A stretch of DNA of 64,000 bases, taken from positions 45,638-109,637 of the forward strand of contig NZ_LVWG01000034.1 in assembly GCF_001622165.1 (NCBI RefSeq). The letters run 5' to 3'. The notes below the pieces were generated by a model. The model was not told the origin of the DNA. It did not search any database and worked only from the letters and a program-made list of their open reading frames with translations. The position numbers were made by a program, and so were the translations under genes. The stretch is from Pelodictyon luteolum (GTDB lineage: Bacteria > Bacteroidota > Chlorobiia > Chlorobiales > Chlorobiaceae). Positions 8,322 through 17,299 of the stretch are shown one piece after another (position 1 is the stretch's first letter; each line of letters begins with the position of its first letter).

Positions 8322-9749
8322 ATGAAGTATGAATTAGTCGTGGGCCTGGAGGTTCACTGTCAGCTCAATACTGCCAGCAAGGCTTTCTGCAGTTGCTCGG
8401 CACAGTTCGGCAAGCCGGCCAACAGCAACGTCTGCCCGGTATGCCTCGCCCTTCCCGGGGCGCTGCCCGTACTTAACCGCCGTGTGGTGGAGGATGCTGT
8501 GAAGCTCGGTTTGGCGACCGGTTGTGCCATCGCTCCCCATTCAGTGCTGGCTCGCAAGAACTATTTCTATCCCGATCTTCCGAAAGGATATCAGATCTCG
8601 CAGTTCGAAGAGCCTATCTGTATCGAGGGCCACCTGATGGTCGACGCCGGTGAGGGGGAGAAGCTGATACGGCTGATCAGGATACACATCGAGGAGGATG
8701 CAGGCAAATCCATCCATGACATTGGCGACGACACCTACATTGACGTCAACCGCTGCGGGGTTCCCCTGCTGGAGATTGTCAGCTATCCCGACATCCGGAC
8801 AGCCAGAGAGGCTTCAACGTATCTGCAGAAACTCCGCCAGATCGTGAAATATCTCGGCATTTCCGACGGGAACATGGAAGAAGGCAGCCTGCGATGCGAT
8901 GCCAACGTCTCTCTCCGGCCGGTCGGGGATGAGGAGTACGGTACCCGCACTGAGATCAAGAACATGAACTCATTCAAGAACGTAGAGAAAGCCATTGAAT
9001 ACGAAGCCGAACGCCATCGCGGCATACTGGATGCGGGCGGCACCATCGTTCAGGAGACCCGGCTCTGGGACGCTGACAAGGGCGAGACCCGTTCGATGCG
9101 CGGCAAAGAGTTCGCGCACGACTACCGCTACTTCCCTGATCCGGATCTGGTGCCTGTTGTGGTGGATGATGAGATGCTTCGGCGCATACGCCTTGAGTTG
9201 CCCGAGTTGCCTGAAGCCCGTGCCGCACGTTTCGTTGATCAGTACGGCATTCCGGCTTATGACGCGGCTGTCCTGACTGTCGAGCGAGAGATAGCCGACT
9301 ATTTTGAGGCGGTCGTCGGGGTTGCCGGAGACGGAAAAGTATCCTCGAACTGGGTGATGGGTGAAGTGATGCGGACCCTGAAGGAAAAGTATCTCGACAT
9401 CACGGCGTTCTCTGTTGCCCCATCCAGACTCGGAGGGCTCATCAAGCTCATCGGTTCAGGCGCCATCAGCAATACGATTGCCAAGCAGGTATTCGAGCTG
9501 ATGCAGCAGTCTGAGGCTTCAGCGGAGGAAATAGTTGAGAAAGAGGGACTCGCGCAGGTATCCGATACCGGCGAGATTGAGCGGGTAGTCGATGAAATCC
9601 TTGCGGCCAACCCTGGCCAGCTGGCAGGCTATCGTGAGGGCAAAGTGAAGCTTTTCGGCTTTTTCGTGGGCCAGTGCATGGCGAGGATGAAAGGCAAGGC
9701 GAACCCGAAAGTTGTCAACGAGGTCCTGCAACGTAAACTGGAGGAGTAG
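8322..9749 (+). CDS. gatB: aspartyl/glutamyl-tRNA amidotransferase subunit B
   Basis: GatB is the tRNA-binding kinase subunit of GatCAB, which converts Glu-tRNA(Gln) and Asp-tRNA(Asn) to the amidated forms. The 475-residue protein starts [15 protein letters not shown] and has the zinc-site Cys pairs (CSCSAQFG, then VCPVC near 38-41). It keeps the [14 protein letters not shown] element and the C-terminal YqeY-like tail domain. Length is normal. It converges with xseB, whose stop lies 6 bases away. gatA and gatC are elsewhere. Confidence 0.97.
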   Translation: MKYELVVGLEVHCQLNTASKAFCSCSAQFGKPANSNVCPVCLALPGALPVLNRRVVEDAVKLGLATGCAIAPHSVLARKNYFYPDLPKGYQISQFEEPICIEGHLMVDAGEGEKLIRLIRIHIEEDAGKSIHDIGDDTYIDVNRCGVPLLEIVSYPDIRTAREASTYLQKLRQIVKYLGISDGNMEEGSLRCDANVSLRPVGDEEYGTRTEIKNMNSFKNVEKAIEYEAERHRGILDAGGTIVQETRLWDADKGETRSMRGKEFAHDYRYFPDPDLVPVVVDDEMLRRIRLELPELPEARAARFVDQYGIPAYDAAVLTVEREIADYFEAVVGVAGDGKVSSNWVMGEVMRTLKEKYLDITAFSVAPSRLGGLIKLIGSGAISNTIAKQVFELMQQSEASAEEIVEKEGLAQVSDTGEIERVVDEILAANPGQLAGYREGKVKLFGFFVGQCMARMKGKANPKVVNEVLQRKLEE

Positions 9750-9755
9750 TCTGAC

Positions 9756-10013
9756 TCAGGGTTCCATGTCGAACAGCCCTTTGGGCTGGCCGGCTTCGGG
9801 ACGGGAAGCAGCCGCCTCGGGTTTTATCAGCTCGATTTTTGCCTTTGCTTCCTGCAACCGTTTTTTGCACTGCTCTGCAATGGCGATTCCCTCTTCATAG
9901 AGGTCAATCGAGCGTTCCAACCCGGTATCGGGGTTCTCCATGGTGCGGGTGATCTCTTCGAGGCGGTTGATGAGTGTCTCGATCGATGTTTTTTTTGATG
10001 CGGTGTCGGCCAT
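9756..10013 (-). CDS. xseB: exodeoxyribonuclease VII small subunit
   Basis: XseB binds the XseA catalytic subunit of exonuclease VII, which degrades single-stranded DNA to oligonucleotides. From the ATG at 10013 the protein is 85 residues. It carries the family pattern IETLINRLEEITRTMENPD, LERSIDLYEEGIAI and CKKRLQEAKAKIE. The reading frame stays open further upstream, but that extension overlaps obgE and does not resemble the family, so I start at MADTASKK. It is divergent from obgE by 78 bases. The C-terminal 20 residues are a nonconserved tail. Confidence 0.92.
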   Translation of the reverse strand: MADTASKKTSIETLINRLEEITRTMENPDTGLERSIDLYEEGIAIAEQCKKRLQEAKAKIELIKPEAAASRPEAGQPKGLFDMEP

Positions 10014-10091
10014 ATGGCGGCGGTGTTCAAGGTTAGGCGTTCCAACATAATAGGTAAAGAGCAAGAGTATTTCAAAAAGGCAGGTGTATAG

Positions 10092-11123
10092 GTGAAGTTT
10101 GTTGATAGCGCATCCATATTTGTACAGGCCGGCGAAGGCGGACGGGGCTGTGTGAGCTTCCGCCGCGAGAAGTTCGTGCCGAAGGGCGGCCCCGACGGTG
10201 GTGACGGCGGGGACGGCGGCAACGTCTGGCTGCGGACGAACAGCCACCTGACGACGCTTCTGGATTTCAAGTACAGGAAAAAGTACCTCGCCCCCCGCGG
10301 ATCCCACGGGCAGGGCTCCCGGAAATCAGGCCGGAAAGGCGCCGACATTTACATTGACGTGCCGTGCGGTACGCTGGTTCGCAACGCTGCAACTCAGGAG
10401 GTGCTGGCTGATTTGACCGGGGAGGGAGAAGAGGTGATGATTGCCCGTGGCGGGCATGGCGGAAGGGGCAACCAGCATTTCGCAACATCCACGAACCAGG
10501 CACCCCGACGCTCCGAGCCGGGCTGGAAGGGCGAAGAACTGCTGCTTGACATGGAGCTGAAACTGATGGCGGATGTGGGTCTGGTCGGTTTTCCCAATGC
10601 AGGCAAGTCCACCCTTATATCGGTGCTCAGTGCCGCCAGACCGAAGATTGCCGACTACCCGTTCACGACTCTCGTGCCGAACCTCGGCATCGTCCGCTAT
10701 GAAGAGTACAAGTCATTCGTGATGGCCGACATTCCCGGCATCATCGAAGGTGCGGCCGAGGGCAGGGGGCTGGGACTGCAGTTCCTCCGCCATATCGAAA
10801 GAACCAAAATTCTTGCCGTTCTGGTATCGGCTGATTCAGAGGACCCAGAGGCGGAATACAATATGCTGCTCGGCGAACTTGAGAAGTTCGGCCGCGGCCT
10901 TAACGAGAAGCCAAGGATTCTCGTTGTTACGAAGATGGATATTGCGCCCGAAGACTTCACTCTTCCCTCGCCCGGGGATGGCGTGCATGTGCTTGCGATT
11001 TCCAGTGTTGCCGGTAAGGGGCTGAAGGAGTTAAAGGACGAACTGTGGCGTGAAGTTTCGATGCGCGACCGGCCCGAGGAATCTCCGCTCCCGGAGTGTG
11101 ACGGGGATGCCGTTACGCCATGA
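10092..11123 (+). CDS. obgE: ribosome-assembly GTPase Obg
   Basis: Obg is a large-subunit assembly and stress-response GTPase. The 343 residues comprise the glycine-rich Obg domain (about 1-157, with [15 protein letters not shown] near 31-45) and a G domain with GFPNAGKS (P-loop), [12 protein letters not shown] (switch II) and TKMD (G4). A short acidic tail follows. There is no long OCT domain. The start is GTG at 10092. The stop overlaps the next gene by four bases (ATGA), so obgE, the acetyltransferase and HPr form a coupled unit. Confidence 0.97.
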   Translation: MKFVDSASIFVQAGEGGRGCVSFRREKFVPKGGPDGGDGGDGGNVWLRTNSHLTTLLDFKYRKKYLAPRGSHGQGSRKSGRKGADIYIDVPCGTLVRNAATQEVLADLTGEGEEVMIARGGHGGRGNQHFATSTNQAPRRSEPGWKGEELLLDMELKLMADVGLVGFPNAGKSTLISVLSAARPKIADYPFTTLVPNLGIVRYEEYKSFVMADIPGIIEGAAEGRGLGLQFLRHIERTKILAVLVSADSEDPEAEYNMLLGELEKFGRGLNEKPRILVVTKMDIAPEDFTLPSPGDGVHVLAISSVAGKGLKELKDELWREVSMRDRPEESPLPECDGDAVTP

Positions 11124-11617
11124 CGCAGGCTGCAATTACGGTCCGCAACGCCATGCTTGATGACGCATCGGCAATTGCCGCGCTGACGAAGGAATATGCC
11201 GGCGAGGGCATTATGCTTGAGCGCCCTCTGGAGAACATTATTGAAAACATCCGCAACTTTTTCATTGCCGAGCATGACGGCGAGGTCATAGGGTGTTGCG
11301 CCATCGCCTTCTATACGCCGACACTGGCCGAGATCCGCTCCCTTGCCGTGCTCGGCCGCTGGAAGCTGAAGGGCATCGGCCGACAGCTGGTTGAAAAAGC
11401 TGAGTCCATACTGCGGGACGAAGGGGTGTATGAGGTGTTCGTTCTGACCCTCAGTCGGCAGTTTTTTCTTCGTCTCGGGTATAGCGAAGTTGAAAAAGAG
11501 TATTTTCCACAGAAGATATGGCGTGACTGCACCCACTGCCCGAAGCTGATGGCGTGCGATGAAATCGCCATGATGAAAACACTGGTTCCGTCAACAACAA
11601 ACAGTAGCCTGCAGTGA
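11120..11617 (+). CDS. GNAT acetyltransferase, N-acetylglutamate synthase-like
   Basis: This 165-residue single-domain GNAT enzyme has the acetyl-CoA-binding region around [19 protein letters not shown] (a R/Q-x-x-G-x-G/A variant) and FFLRLGYSE near 115-123. The C-terminal [15 protein letters not shown] element is typical of short stand-alone ArgA-type N-acetylglutamate synthases that start arginine biosynthesis. It overlaps obgE by four bases upstream and the HPr gene by four bases downstream. GNAT assignment is firm. The argA role is inferred from the C-terminal motif, with no arginine genes nearby except carA 7 kb away. Confidence 0.85.
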   Translation: MTQAAITVRNAMLDDASAIAALTKEYAGEGIMLERPLENIIENIRNFFIAEHDGEVIGCCAIAFYTPTLAEIRSLAVLGRWKLKGIGRQLVEKAESILRDEGVYEVFVLTLSRQFFLRLGYSEVEKEYFPQKIWRDCTHCPKLMACDEIAMMKTLVPSTTNSSLQ

Positions 11618-11880
11618 TTGTTCATGAAGTCATAGTAAAAAACAGGGCGGGCCTGCACACAAGGCCCGCTGCCGCAGTCGTAAAACTTGCATCCCGGTTC
11701 AAGGCCGATTTTTTCATCGAGATGCAGGGCGTTGAAATCAACGCCAAGTCGATTATCGGTGTCATGAGCCTGGCTGCACCGAAGGGGACCAAGCTTACCC
11801 TCAAGCTTGCCGGCGAAGATGCCGATGAAGCTGCCCGACAGCTTGTCGAGTTTTTCGAACAGGGGTTTGGGGAACAGTAG
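11614..11880 (+). CDS. HPr family phosphocarrier protein
   Basis: The 88-residue HPr-fold protein keeps the phosphorylatable H15 in NRAGLHTRPA and the regulatory S46 in NAKSIIGVMSL, so both the PEP-dependent and the HPr-kinase sites are intact. The start is a GTG overlapping the previous stop (gTGA). No enzyme I, HPr kinase or sugar permease is in the window. In green sulfur bacteria HPr is expected to work in regulation more than in sugar uptake; that is inference. The polysaccharide cluster begins 24 bases downstream. Confidence 0.93.
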   Translation: MIVHEVIVKNRAGLHTRPAAAVVKLASRFKADFFIEMQGVEINAKSIIGVMSLAAPKGTKLTLKLAGEDADEAARQLVEFFEQGFGEQ

Positions 11881-11904
11881 CCCGAGCGGCTCCGGGGAGG
11901 TTCA

Positions 11905-13029
11905 TTGACGCAGCTGCAGATCGCCCTCGTCAGCCCCTTTCCTCCGCTGAGGGGGGGCATTGCCCATTTCAGCACTGAACTCTCCCGTGCACTCACGGCT
12001 GCGAGCCACAAGCCGCTTCACATAGGATTCCGCTCGCTCTATCCCCGCTTCATTCTCCGCGGCCGTGCCGCAGCTCCCCTGGCCACCAGCTTCCCGCAGG
12101 ATGCTTACCTTGTACTCTACAATCCGCTGACATGGATCAGGGCCTCCCTGAGGCTCCGACGGCTTCGCCCTGATGTTGTGTTGATTGCATACTGGGCTGG
12201 CTTTCTCGCTCCGCTCTGTTTCGTGTTTCATCGACTGACGGGGCTCAGGACCGTGGTTCTCCTTCATAATCTTTCCTCGCACGAATCCTTTTTCTTTGAA
12301 CCCTTGATGCGTCGCATCCTCAGCTTTGCGGCTGACGGGTTTATCACCCTGTCGCCGTCCGTCGACCGTGCTGTGGCATCGGCCCTGCCCTCCATACCTC
12401 GCCTTATGCTCAGTCATCCCGATTACCCTCCGGGAGCCGAACTTCCGCAGAAAGGGGTGGCGCGCCGGACCCTTGGGCTTGATCCGGACGGGCCGCTGCT
12501 CCTGTTTTTCGGCTATGTCCGCCGCTATAAAGGGCTTGATCTGTTGCTTGAAGCGCTCGCACTTCTCCCTTCACGCACCGGACTCCGTCTTGTTGTGGCC
12601 GGCGAGTTCTATGAGCCTCTGGAGCGATACCGGTCGTTGATTTCCAGCCTGGGTATCGAAGACCGGGTCTCCCTGCATCCCGGGTACGTCGAGCCAGAGC
12701 GGAGTGTGCTGTATTTCGCGGCAGCCGATGCCTCGGTGCTGCCATACCGGAGTGCGACGCAGTCGGGCGTAGCCGGGCTTGCCCGCGGATACGGCCTGCC
12801 GCTTATCGTCACACCTGCAGGGTCGCTGGCCGAAGCCGTTTCTGCAGGGTCGGGAGGTGTTGTTGCCGACGCGTGCTCCGCCGAAGGGATTGCCCGTGCA
12901 ATCGAAGCGTTTCTTGATGCTCCGGGCGGGGAGCAGCGGCTTTCGAAAGGAAGCGGCAGCATCTCATGGACTGAATTTGCAGACGCAGTTGCGGTTTTTC
13001 TCGGGGATGCACCGGAGGGCGGCCGATGA
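11905..13029 (+). CDS. group 1 (GT4-type) glycosyltransferase
   Basis: The 374-residue GT-B glycosyltransferase has an N-terminal acceptor domain beginning IALVSPFPPLRGGIAHFS, the usual Pro/Gly-rich start. The C-terminal donor domain has LLLFFGYVRRYKGLDLLLEAL near 193-213 and the late SGVAGLARGYGLPLIVT segment in place of the classic EPFG loop. The start is TTG at 11905. It is the first gene of the cell-surface polysaccharide cluster, and its stop overlaps the next start by four bases. Donor and acceptor sugars are unknown. Confidence 0.88.
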   Translation: MTQLQIALVSPFPPLRGGIAHFSTELSRALTAASHKPLHIGFRSLYPRFILRGRAAAPLATSFPQDAYLVLYNPLTWIRASLRLRRLRPDVVLIAYWAGFLAPLCFVFHRLTGLRTVVLLHNLSSHESFFFEPLMRRILSFAADGFITLSPSVDRAVASALPSIPRLMLSHPDYPPGAELPQKGVARRTLGLDPDGPLLLFFGYVRRYKGLDLLLEALALLPSRTGLRLVVAGEFYEPLERYRSLISSLGIEDRVSLHPGYVEPERSVLYFAAADASVLPYRSATQSGVAGLARGYGLPLIVTPAGSLAEAVSAGSGGVVADACSAEGIARAIEAFLDAPGGEQRLSKGSGSISWTEFADAVAVFLGDAPEGGR

Positions 13030-13901
13030 CCAGCCCGGCCTGCATCGTGGTGATTAACTGGAATGGGGCTGACGATACCATCGGGTGCCTTCGTTCGCTA
13101 GAGCCTGTTCGCTCATCTGGCTGCATGGTGCTTGTGGTCGACAACGGCTCCGATGATGGATCAGCCGGCCGGATCCGCATGGCCTGCCCAGAGACGGAGG
13201 TGCTGGCGCTGCCCTTGAACCTCGGTTACGGGGGAGGGTGTAATGCAGGGTGTCGCCGTGCGGAGGAACTTGGTGCTAAGGCGGTGATTTTTCTGAACAA
13301 CGACACACTGGTGGATCCATTGTTCGCAGTATCGCTCCTTCTGGTGCTCTCTAGGGACCCGACGGCGGGGATGGTTGTACCGAAAATCCTTTACGCAGAC
13401 AGGCCGTGCAGGATCTGGTATGCCGGGGGCGAGGTTGATCTGTCGCGAGGAATGGTTCGGCACACGGGAATCCGGCGGAAGGATGGCCCTCGCTATAGTC
13501 AGTCGTCGCATACCGGGTATGCGACGGGCTGCTGCTTTGCCATGCGTACGAGGGATTTCAGGGCTGTTGGAGGCTTTGACGAGGGGTTCGGTATGTACGC
13601 CGAAGATGTTGATCTCTCCCTCCGGGTCCGGGAACTTGGCTTCAGTATCGACTATGAACCCTCTTCTGTGGTATGGCACCGGGTATCGGCATCCTATAGA
13701 GGGCGCCCGCTCAAAAAAATCTGGCTCCGCTCAATGGGGATCATGCGCCTGCTCCGGAAGCACGGTTCATGGACTGGCATGATGTTGTTCATGCTTCTGG
13801 AGCCTTTCCGCCTTGTCAGGGGGGCCGCATCCTTGGCTGCTGTTCGCGTGATGGGCGTGCTTCATGCAGAAGCACGCAGCAATGAGGAGGGTGCGGCATG
13901 A
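13026..13901 (+). CDS. family 2 glycosyltransferase (rhamnosyltransferase-like)
   Basis: This 291-residue GT-A enzyme starts VVINWNGADDT and has VVDNGSDDGS (donor-binding Asp) and FLNNDTLVDP (DxD-like region near 95). GGFDEGFGMYAEDVDLSLRVRELGF (in part) carries the ED acid/base motif and the conserved Arg. The pattern is that of WbbL-type rhamnosyltransferases that extend O-antigen-like chains. The tail (about 235-270) is hydrophobic or basic and may touch the membrane. It overlaps both neighbours by four bases. Confidence 0.9.
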   Translation: MTSPACIVVINWNGADDTIGCLRSLEPVRSSGCMVLVVDNGSDDGSAGRIRMACPETEVLALPLNLGYGGGCNAGCRRAEELGAKAVIFLNNDTLVDPLFAVSLLLVLSRDPTAGMVVPKILYADRPCRIWYAGGEVDLSRGMVRHTGIRRKDGPRYSQSSHTGYATGCCFAMRTRDFRAVGGFDEGFGMYAEDVDLSLRVRELGFSIDYEPSSVVWHRVSASYRGRPLKKIWLRSMGIMRLLRKHGSWTGMMLFMLLEPFRLVRGAASLAAVRVMGVLHAEARSNEEGAA

Positions 13902-14584
13902 GGGCTATAGGGACATTCAGAACCAGCATTGATGGTCGATATCTTGCCGAAGAGGCCCATCGGGTTCGGTGGGAGAAGAGTGTCCGGTTCCTTGAGGGGT
14001 GGAGGGTTCCAGCCGGGCTCCATCCTGCAGGGCTCGATCTTGGTGACCGGACTCCCATGACGGAGTTCGCCGAAGCGTTGTTTGGCTGTATATTCGACTC
14101 AAGCTCGGTGGATCTTGATGAAGAAGCGCTCTCTGGCAGCTATGGGGTGGTGACCGCATTTGAAGTGCTGGAGCACCTGTTCAACCCGCTACATGCACTG
14201 CTTGAAGTGAAAAATGTGATGGCGGGTCCCGAGGCGCGCCTGTTTGTTTCCATGCCGCTTCGTCAGCCTGAACTGCTCAGCAGTCCGGAACATTTCCATG
14301 AAATGAGTCGAACCGGAGCTCTCGCCCTGTTTGAGCGGTCGGGATTCAGGGTGGAACGGAGTGCTGAGTTCCGTATCCGTCGGCCGCTCTTCTATCTCAG
14401 TGGATTCAAGCCGCTCCTGCGGTTCTTTTTCGAACGGGTGCAGGTGTATGAGTTATCAGCAGCCGAAGTCCGAAAAACATCAGCAGCCGAAGTCCGAAAA
14501 ACATCAGCAGCCGAAGTCCGAAAAACATCAGCAGCCGAAGTCCGGAGAGAATCCGCGGCCGAAGTCCGGGGGGGTGGTGTGTGA
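13898..14584 (+). CDS. SAM-dependent methyltransferase with a repeat-derived C-terminus
   Basis: Residues 1-186 form a class I methyltransferase-like domain: a glycine-poor motif I region (LDLGDRTPM), then VVTAFEVLEHLFNP near 91-104, the usual motif after the SAM-binding loop, and an HFHEMSR segment. Residues 187-228 are pure repeat: SAAEVRKT three times, SAAEVRRE and SAAEVRGG, encoded by five 24-bp DNA repeats. The tail is unlikely to be part of the catalytic fold. It sits among glycosyltransferases, so it probably methylates a glycan or sugar intermediate. The stop TGA shares its last base with the next ATG. Confidence 0.8.
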   Translation: MRAIGTFRTSIDGRYLAEEAHRVRWEKSVRFLEGWRVPAGLHPAGLDLGDRTPMTEFAEALFGCIFDSSSVDLDEEALSGSYGVVTAFEVLEHLFNPLHALLEVKNVMAGPEARLFVSMPLRQPELLSSPEHFHEMSRTGALALFERSGFRVERSAEFRIRRPLFYLSGFKPLLRFFFERVQVYELSAAEVRKTSAAEVRKTSAAEVRKTSAAEVRRESAAEVRGGGV

Positions 14585-14648
14585 TGGATCAGCAGCCGAA
14601 GTCCGGAAAGCATCAGCAGCCGAAGTCCGGAGAGAACCAGCAGCCGGG
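14456..14648 (+). repeat. 24-bp tandem repeat spanning a gene junction
   Basis: Copies begin TCAGCAGCCGAAGTCCG. Five lie head to tail in the methyltransferase gene (14456-14479, 14480-14503, 14504-14527, 14528-14551, 14552-14575, the last degenerate). A 13-base interruption holds the stop and the next start. Two full copies (14589-14612, 14613-14636) and half of another (14637-14648) follow at the start of the next gene. Because the interruption is 13 bases, the downstream copies are read in another frame (QQPKSGKH instead of SAAEVRKT). The unit is 8 codons, so copy-number change would not shift frame. Confidence 0.95.
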
Positions 14649-15783
14649 AGACATGAGACGCCTGGTGTGGTTTTCCGAGGTGCAGTGGGATTTTCTTTCC
14701 ACACGGAAGCAACGGCTTCTTGCACGGTTCCCTGAACACTGGACGATCCTCTTCATTGAGCCCTTTGCTCTCGGTCGCCGGAATCACTGGCTGCCGGTTC
14801 GACGAGGCAGGGTGTGGGTTGTCTCTGTTCCGTTTCTCAAGCGGGTCCCGTTTCAGATCGGCCGGCTCCTTGATGTTCCTGCCATTCGCATGCTTGCGGG
14901 ACTTCCCGGTTTGCTGTTGATGCATTTCTGGATATCAGTGCTGGGGTTTGGTGGTCGCCAGCGCATCATTGGACTGAGCAACCTCTACTCGGCGGGGCCT
15001 GCTTCGCGCCTCCAATGCAGCCTTAGATTCTACGATGCCAACGACGACCATCTCGCCTTTCCCGGGACACCCTCCTGGCTAAGTCCGGAGCTCAAGCGCT
15101 GGCTTGGTTGTTCTCAGTTGGTTTTCAGTGTGAGTCGAACCATGACAAAGCGTCTTCAGCTGCCCTCTGAGATGAGGGTCGTGGAACTTGGCAACGGTGT
15201 GGAGTTCAGTCATTTTGCTGCCATCAGGGCCCTTGTTCCGGGATTGCCTGCTGGCGCGGGCGGACCAGTCCTCGGATATGCCGGTGCTATGGACTGGCTG
15301 GACATAGCGCTTCTCGTGCGGACTGCGGCAGCCTGGCCGGACTGCCGGATTGTGCTGGTCGGTCCCGCCTATGAACGGGGTTGGTGGGAGCGGCAGGACA
15401 AGCTTCGGGCTTTAGGGAACGTCACCTATGCTGGCCTTGTGGGGTACGCGGAGCTTCCTGGCTGGGTGCAGCATTTCGACCTTGCGCTATTGCCGCTTGA
15501 GCGGAGCCCGCTCAAACGGGCCTCCAACCCTAACAAGCTGTATGAATATGCTGCCGCCGGCGTTCCCGTGCTTGCCATCAACTACTGTGATGCCGTCGAT
15601 GATGCTCGCGGGGTGGTGATGGTTGCTGAAACGGAGGATGAGTTTGTCAGTATGGTTCCTCAGGCACTTGGGGATAACCGGCGGGAGCTTCGCCAGGAAT
15701 TTGCCCGCCGCCATAGCTGGGACGCGCTTGCTGCCGCCATGGTCAACGAACTTGAGCGGACTTCAGGGGAGGGCAGGCTGTGA
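14584..15783 (+). CDS. GT4-type glycosyltransferase with repeat-encoded N-terminus
   Basis: The core resembles a GT-B glycosyltransferase: an N-terminal domain starting MRRLVWFSEVQWDFL, then VLGYAGAMDWLDI at the donor-domain start, VLVGPAYERG, and the late SNPNKLYEYAAAGVPVLA element typical of GT4 donor binding. The ATG at 14584 overlaps the upstream TGA by one base, and the first 23 residues are the 24-bp repeat read as QQPKSGKH/QQPKSGEN. The ATG at 14653 would start exactly at the conserved region and may be the ancestral start. A GTG at 14581 is also in frame. The stop overlaps the flippase GTG by four bases. Confidence 0.85.
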   Translation: MDQQPKSGKHQQPKSGENQQPGDMRRLVWFSEVQWDFLSTRKQRLLARFPEHWTILFIEPFALGRRNHWLPVRRGRVWVVSVPFLKRVPFQIGRLLDVPAIRMLAGLPGLLLMHFWISVLGFGGRQRIIGLSNLYSAGPASRLQCSLRFYDANDDHLAFPGTPSWLSPELKRWLGCSQLVFSVSRTMTKRLQLPSEMRVVELGNGVEFSHFAAIRALVPGLPAGAGGPVLGYAGAMDWLDIALLVRTAAAWPDCRIVLVGPAYERGWWERQDKLRALGNVTYAGLVGYAELPGWVQHFDLALLPLERSPLKRASNPNKLYEYAAAGVPVLAINYCDAVDDARGVVMVAETEDEFVSMVPQALGDNRRELRQEFARRHSWDALAAAMVNELERTSGEGRL

Positions 15784-17267
15784 GCAGAAGTCTTTCGATT
15801 GCCGCTGGCGCGGGGTTTTCCTTTGGCGGCTATATCATCGGTCAGGTGGTGCGCTTCATTTTCAGCCTAGTTGTGGCTCGATTGCTTGGCGCCGATGCAC
15901 TCGGAACCTATGCCCTCGCGATGGCCGTCATACAGATTGCCGAAGTTGCGGCCATCGCCGGTCTTGATTCAGCTCTGCTCCGTTTTGCGGGCATGCACCG
16001 GACTGATCTCGTCAGGAGGCGTCGGGTCATCGGGTTTGTGCTGAAAGCCGGGTTCATACTCTCCATTGCAGTTATGCTGCTGCTTGAGCTTTTTGCCGGC
16101 AGCTTTGCCGGTATGCTCAACGGCGGCAGGATGCTCCAGCTTGCCATCACCTGCTATGCGGCTGCGGTGCCGTTCAATGCGGCCACCATGCTCTACGGTC
16201 ATGCCATGCAGGCAACGGGACGCATAGAGCCGAAAATCATCGCCACCCAGGTGCTCAGCCCAGTACTGCTCCTCTCTTTCACGTTGCTCCTGAACGCTTT
16301 CTCGGGACGGGAGTCAGCACTGCTCTTTCCTTTCGCCCTCTCGGCTGCCGTGACGTTTTTCTGGATCAGGCCACGGCTCCGGGACATTGCCGGGATGGAG
16401 CCGGGAGATCTACGCAGTGCTCCGGTTGAACTCCCTGTTCTTTCATATGCGATGCCGTTCCTTCTGGTGTCTCTTCTCAGTATGACGGCCCACTGGCTCG
16501 ATATTGTCATGCTCGGCATGCTGACAGATCCCGGAACGGTGGGCCTTTATCACCCCGCAGCACGGACAGCAGGTCTCATCCGGGCAGTCATGCCGGCCTT
16601 TGCCGGAATGGCGGCGCCGATATTCGCAGAACTCCATGCGGCCGGAAGCAGAGTGGAGCTGGAGCGTATGTACAGGCTCGTCACCCGCTGGATGGTGACG
16701 GTTGTCGTGCCGCCGGTTCTTCTGTTCCTGCTGTTTCCCGCTCCGGTGCTCTCCGTGTTCGGAGTCCATTTCACCAAGGCGGCATTCGTGCTCGGGCTGC
16801 TGACGGCGGGGGCCTTCCTGCAGGCTCTGTTCGGTATCTCCGCTACGTTGCTCGCCATGGCCGGGCACTCCCGCCTCAGCCTTCTGAATGCACTTTCCGC
16901 CCTTATCATGCAGGCCTCGCTGAACCTTCTCCTGATTCCCCGGATGGGGATAGAGGGTGCAGCCGTTGCCGGCCTTGTGGTATTTGGTGTGCTGGCTCTG
17001 ACGAGGCTCATCGAGGTACGCCGGCTCCTTGGTATGCACCCGTTTTCCCGTTCTCTTTTGAAGCCGTTTGTCGCGGGCTCAGCTGCGGCGCTGCTACTGT
17101 TCATATTCCGCGGGTGGCTTCTGATGCTGCCCCTTCCCGCCTTTCTTGCCATTGCAGCCGGTGCCGCCATCGCAGTCTATATCGGGGTTTTGCTGATTCT
17201 CGGGTTGGAAGAGGAAGACCGGGAGATTATTTTACGTGCAGGTTTCATCATCGGGCGGGGACGCTGA
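15780..17267 (+). CDS. Wzx-like polysaccharide flippase (MATE/MOP superfamily)
   Basis: The 495-residue protein has about 12-14 hydrophobic segments and no large soluble domain. It starts GAGFSFGGYIIGQVVRFIFS, with the RLLGADALGTYALAM pattern of the polysaccharide synthase family (Wzx/RfbX). Such proteins move undecaprenyl-linked glycans across the inner membrane. Its place among glycosyltransferases supports export of an O-antigen or capsule unit. The start is a GTG overlapping the preceding TGA. No Wzz chain-length regulator is next to it. Confidence 0.9.
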   Translation: MSRSLSIAAGAGFSFGGYIIGQVVRFIFSLVVARLLGADALGTYALAMAVIQIAEVAAIAGLDSALLRFAGMHRTDLVRRRRVIGFVLKAGFILSIAVMLLLELFAGSFAGMLNGGRMLQLAITCYAAAVPFNAATMLYGHAMQATGRIEPKIIATQVLSPVLLLSFTLLLNAFSGRESALLFPFALSAAVTFFWIRPRLRDIAGMEPGDLRSAPVELPVLSYAMPFLLVSLLSMTAHWLDIVMLGMLTDPGTVGLYHPAARTAGLIRAVMPAFAGMAAPIFAELHAAGSRVELERMYRLVTRWMVTVVVPPVLLFLLFPAPVLSVFGVHFTKAAFVLGLLTAGAFLQALFGISATLLAMAGHSRLSLLNALSALIMQASLNLLLIPRMGIEGAAVAGLVVFGVLALTRLIEVRRLLGMHPFSRSLLKPFVAGSAAALLLFIFRGWLLMLPLPAFLAIAAGAAIAVYIGVLLILGLEEEDREIILRAGFIIGRGR

Positions 17268-17299
17268 CCGCCGCAACGCTTTTTAGATACCCAAGAGGC

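Noticed and set aside
14456..14648. CRISPR array
   Set aside because: Units are directly abutting without unique spacers, lie in coding frames, and no cas genes are present.
14392..14925. 177-residue minus-strand frame with TSAAD repeats
   Set aside because: It is only the reverse reading of the 24-bp repeat array plus flanks, with no independent start or family signal.
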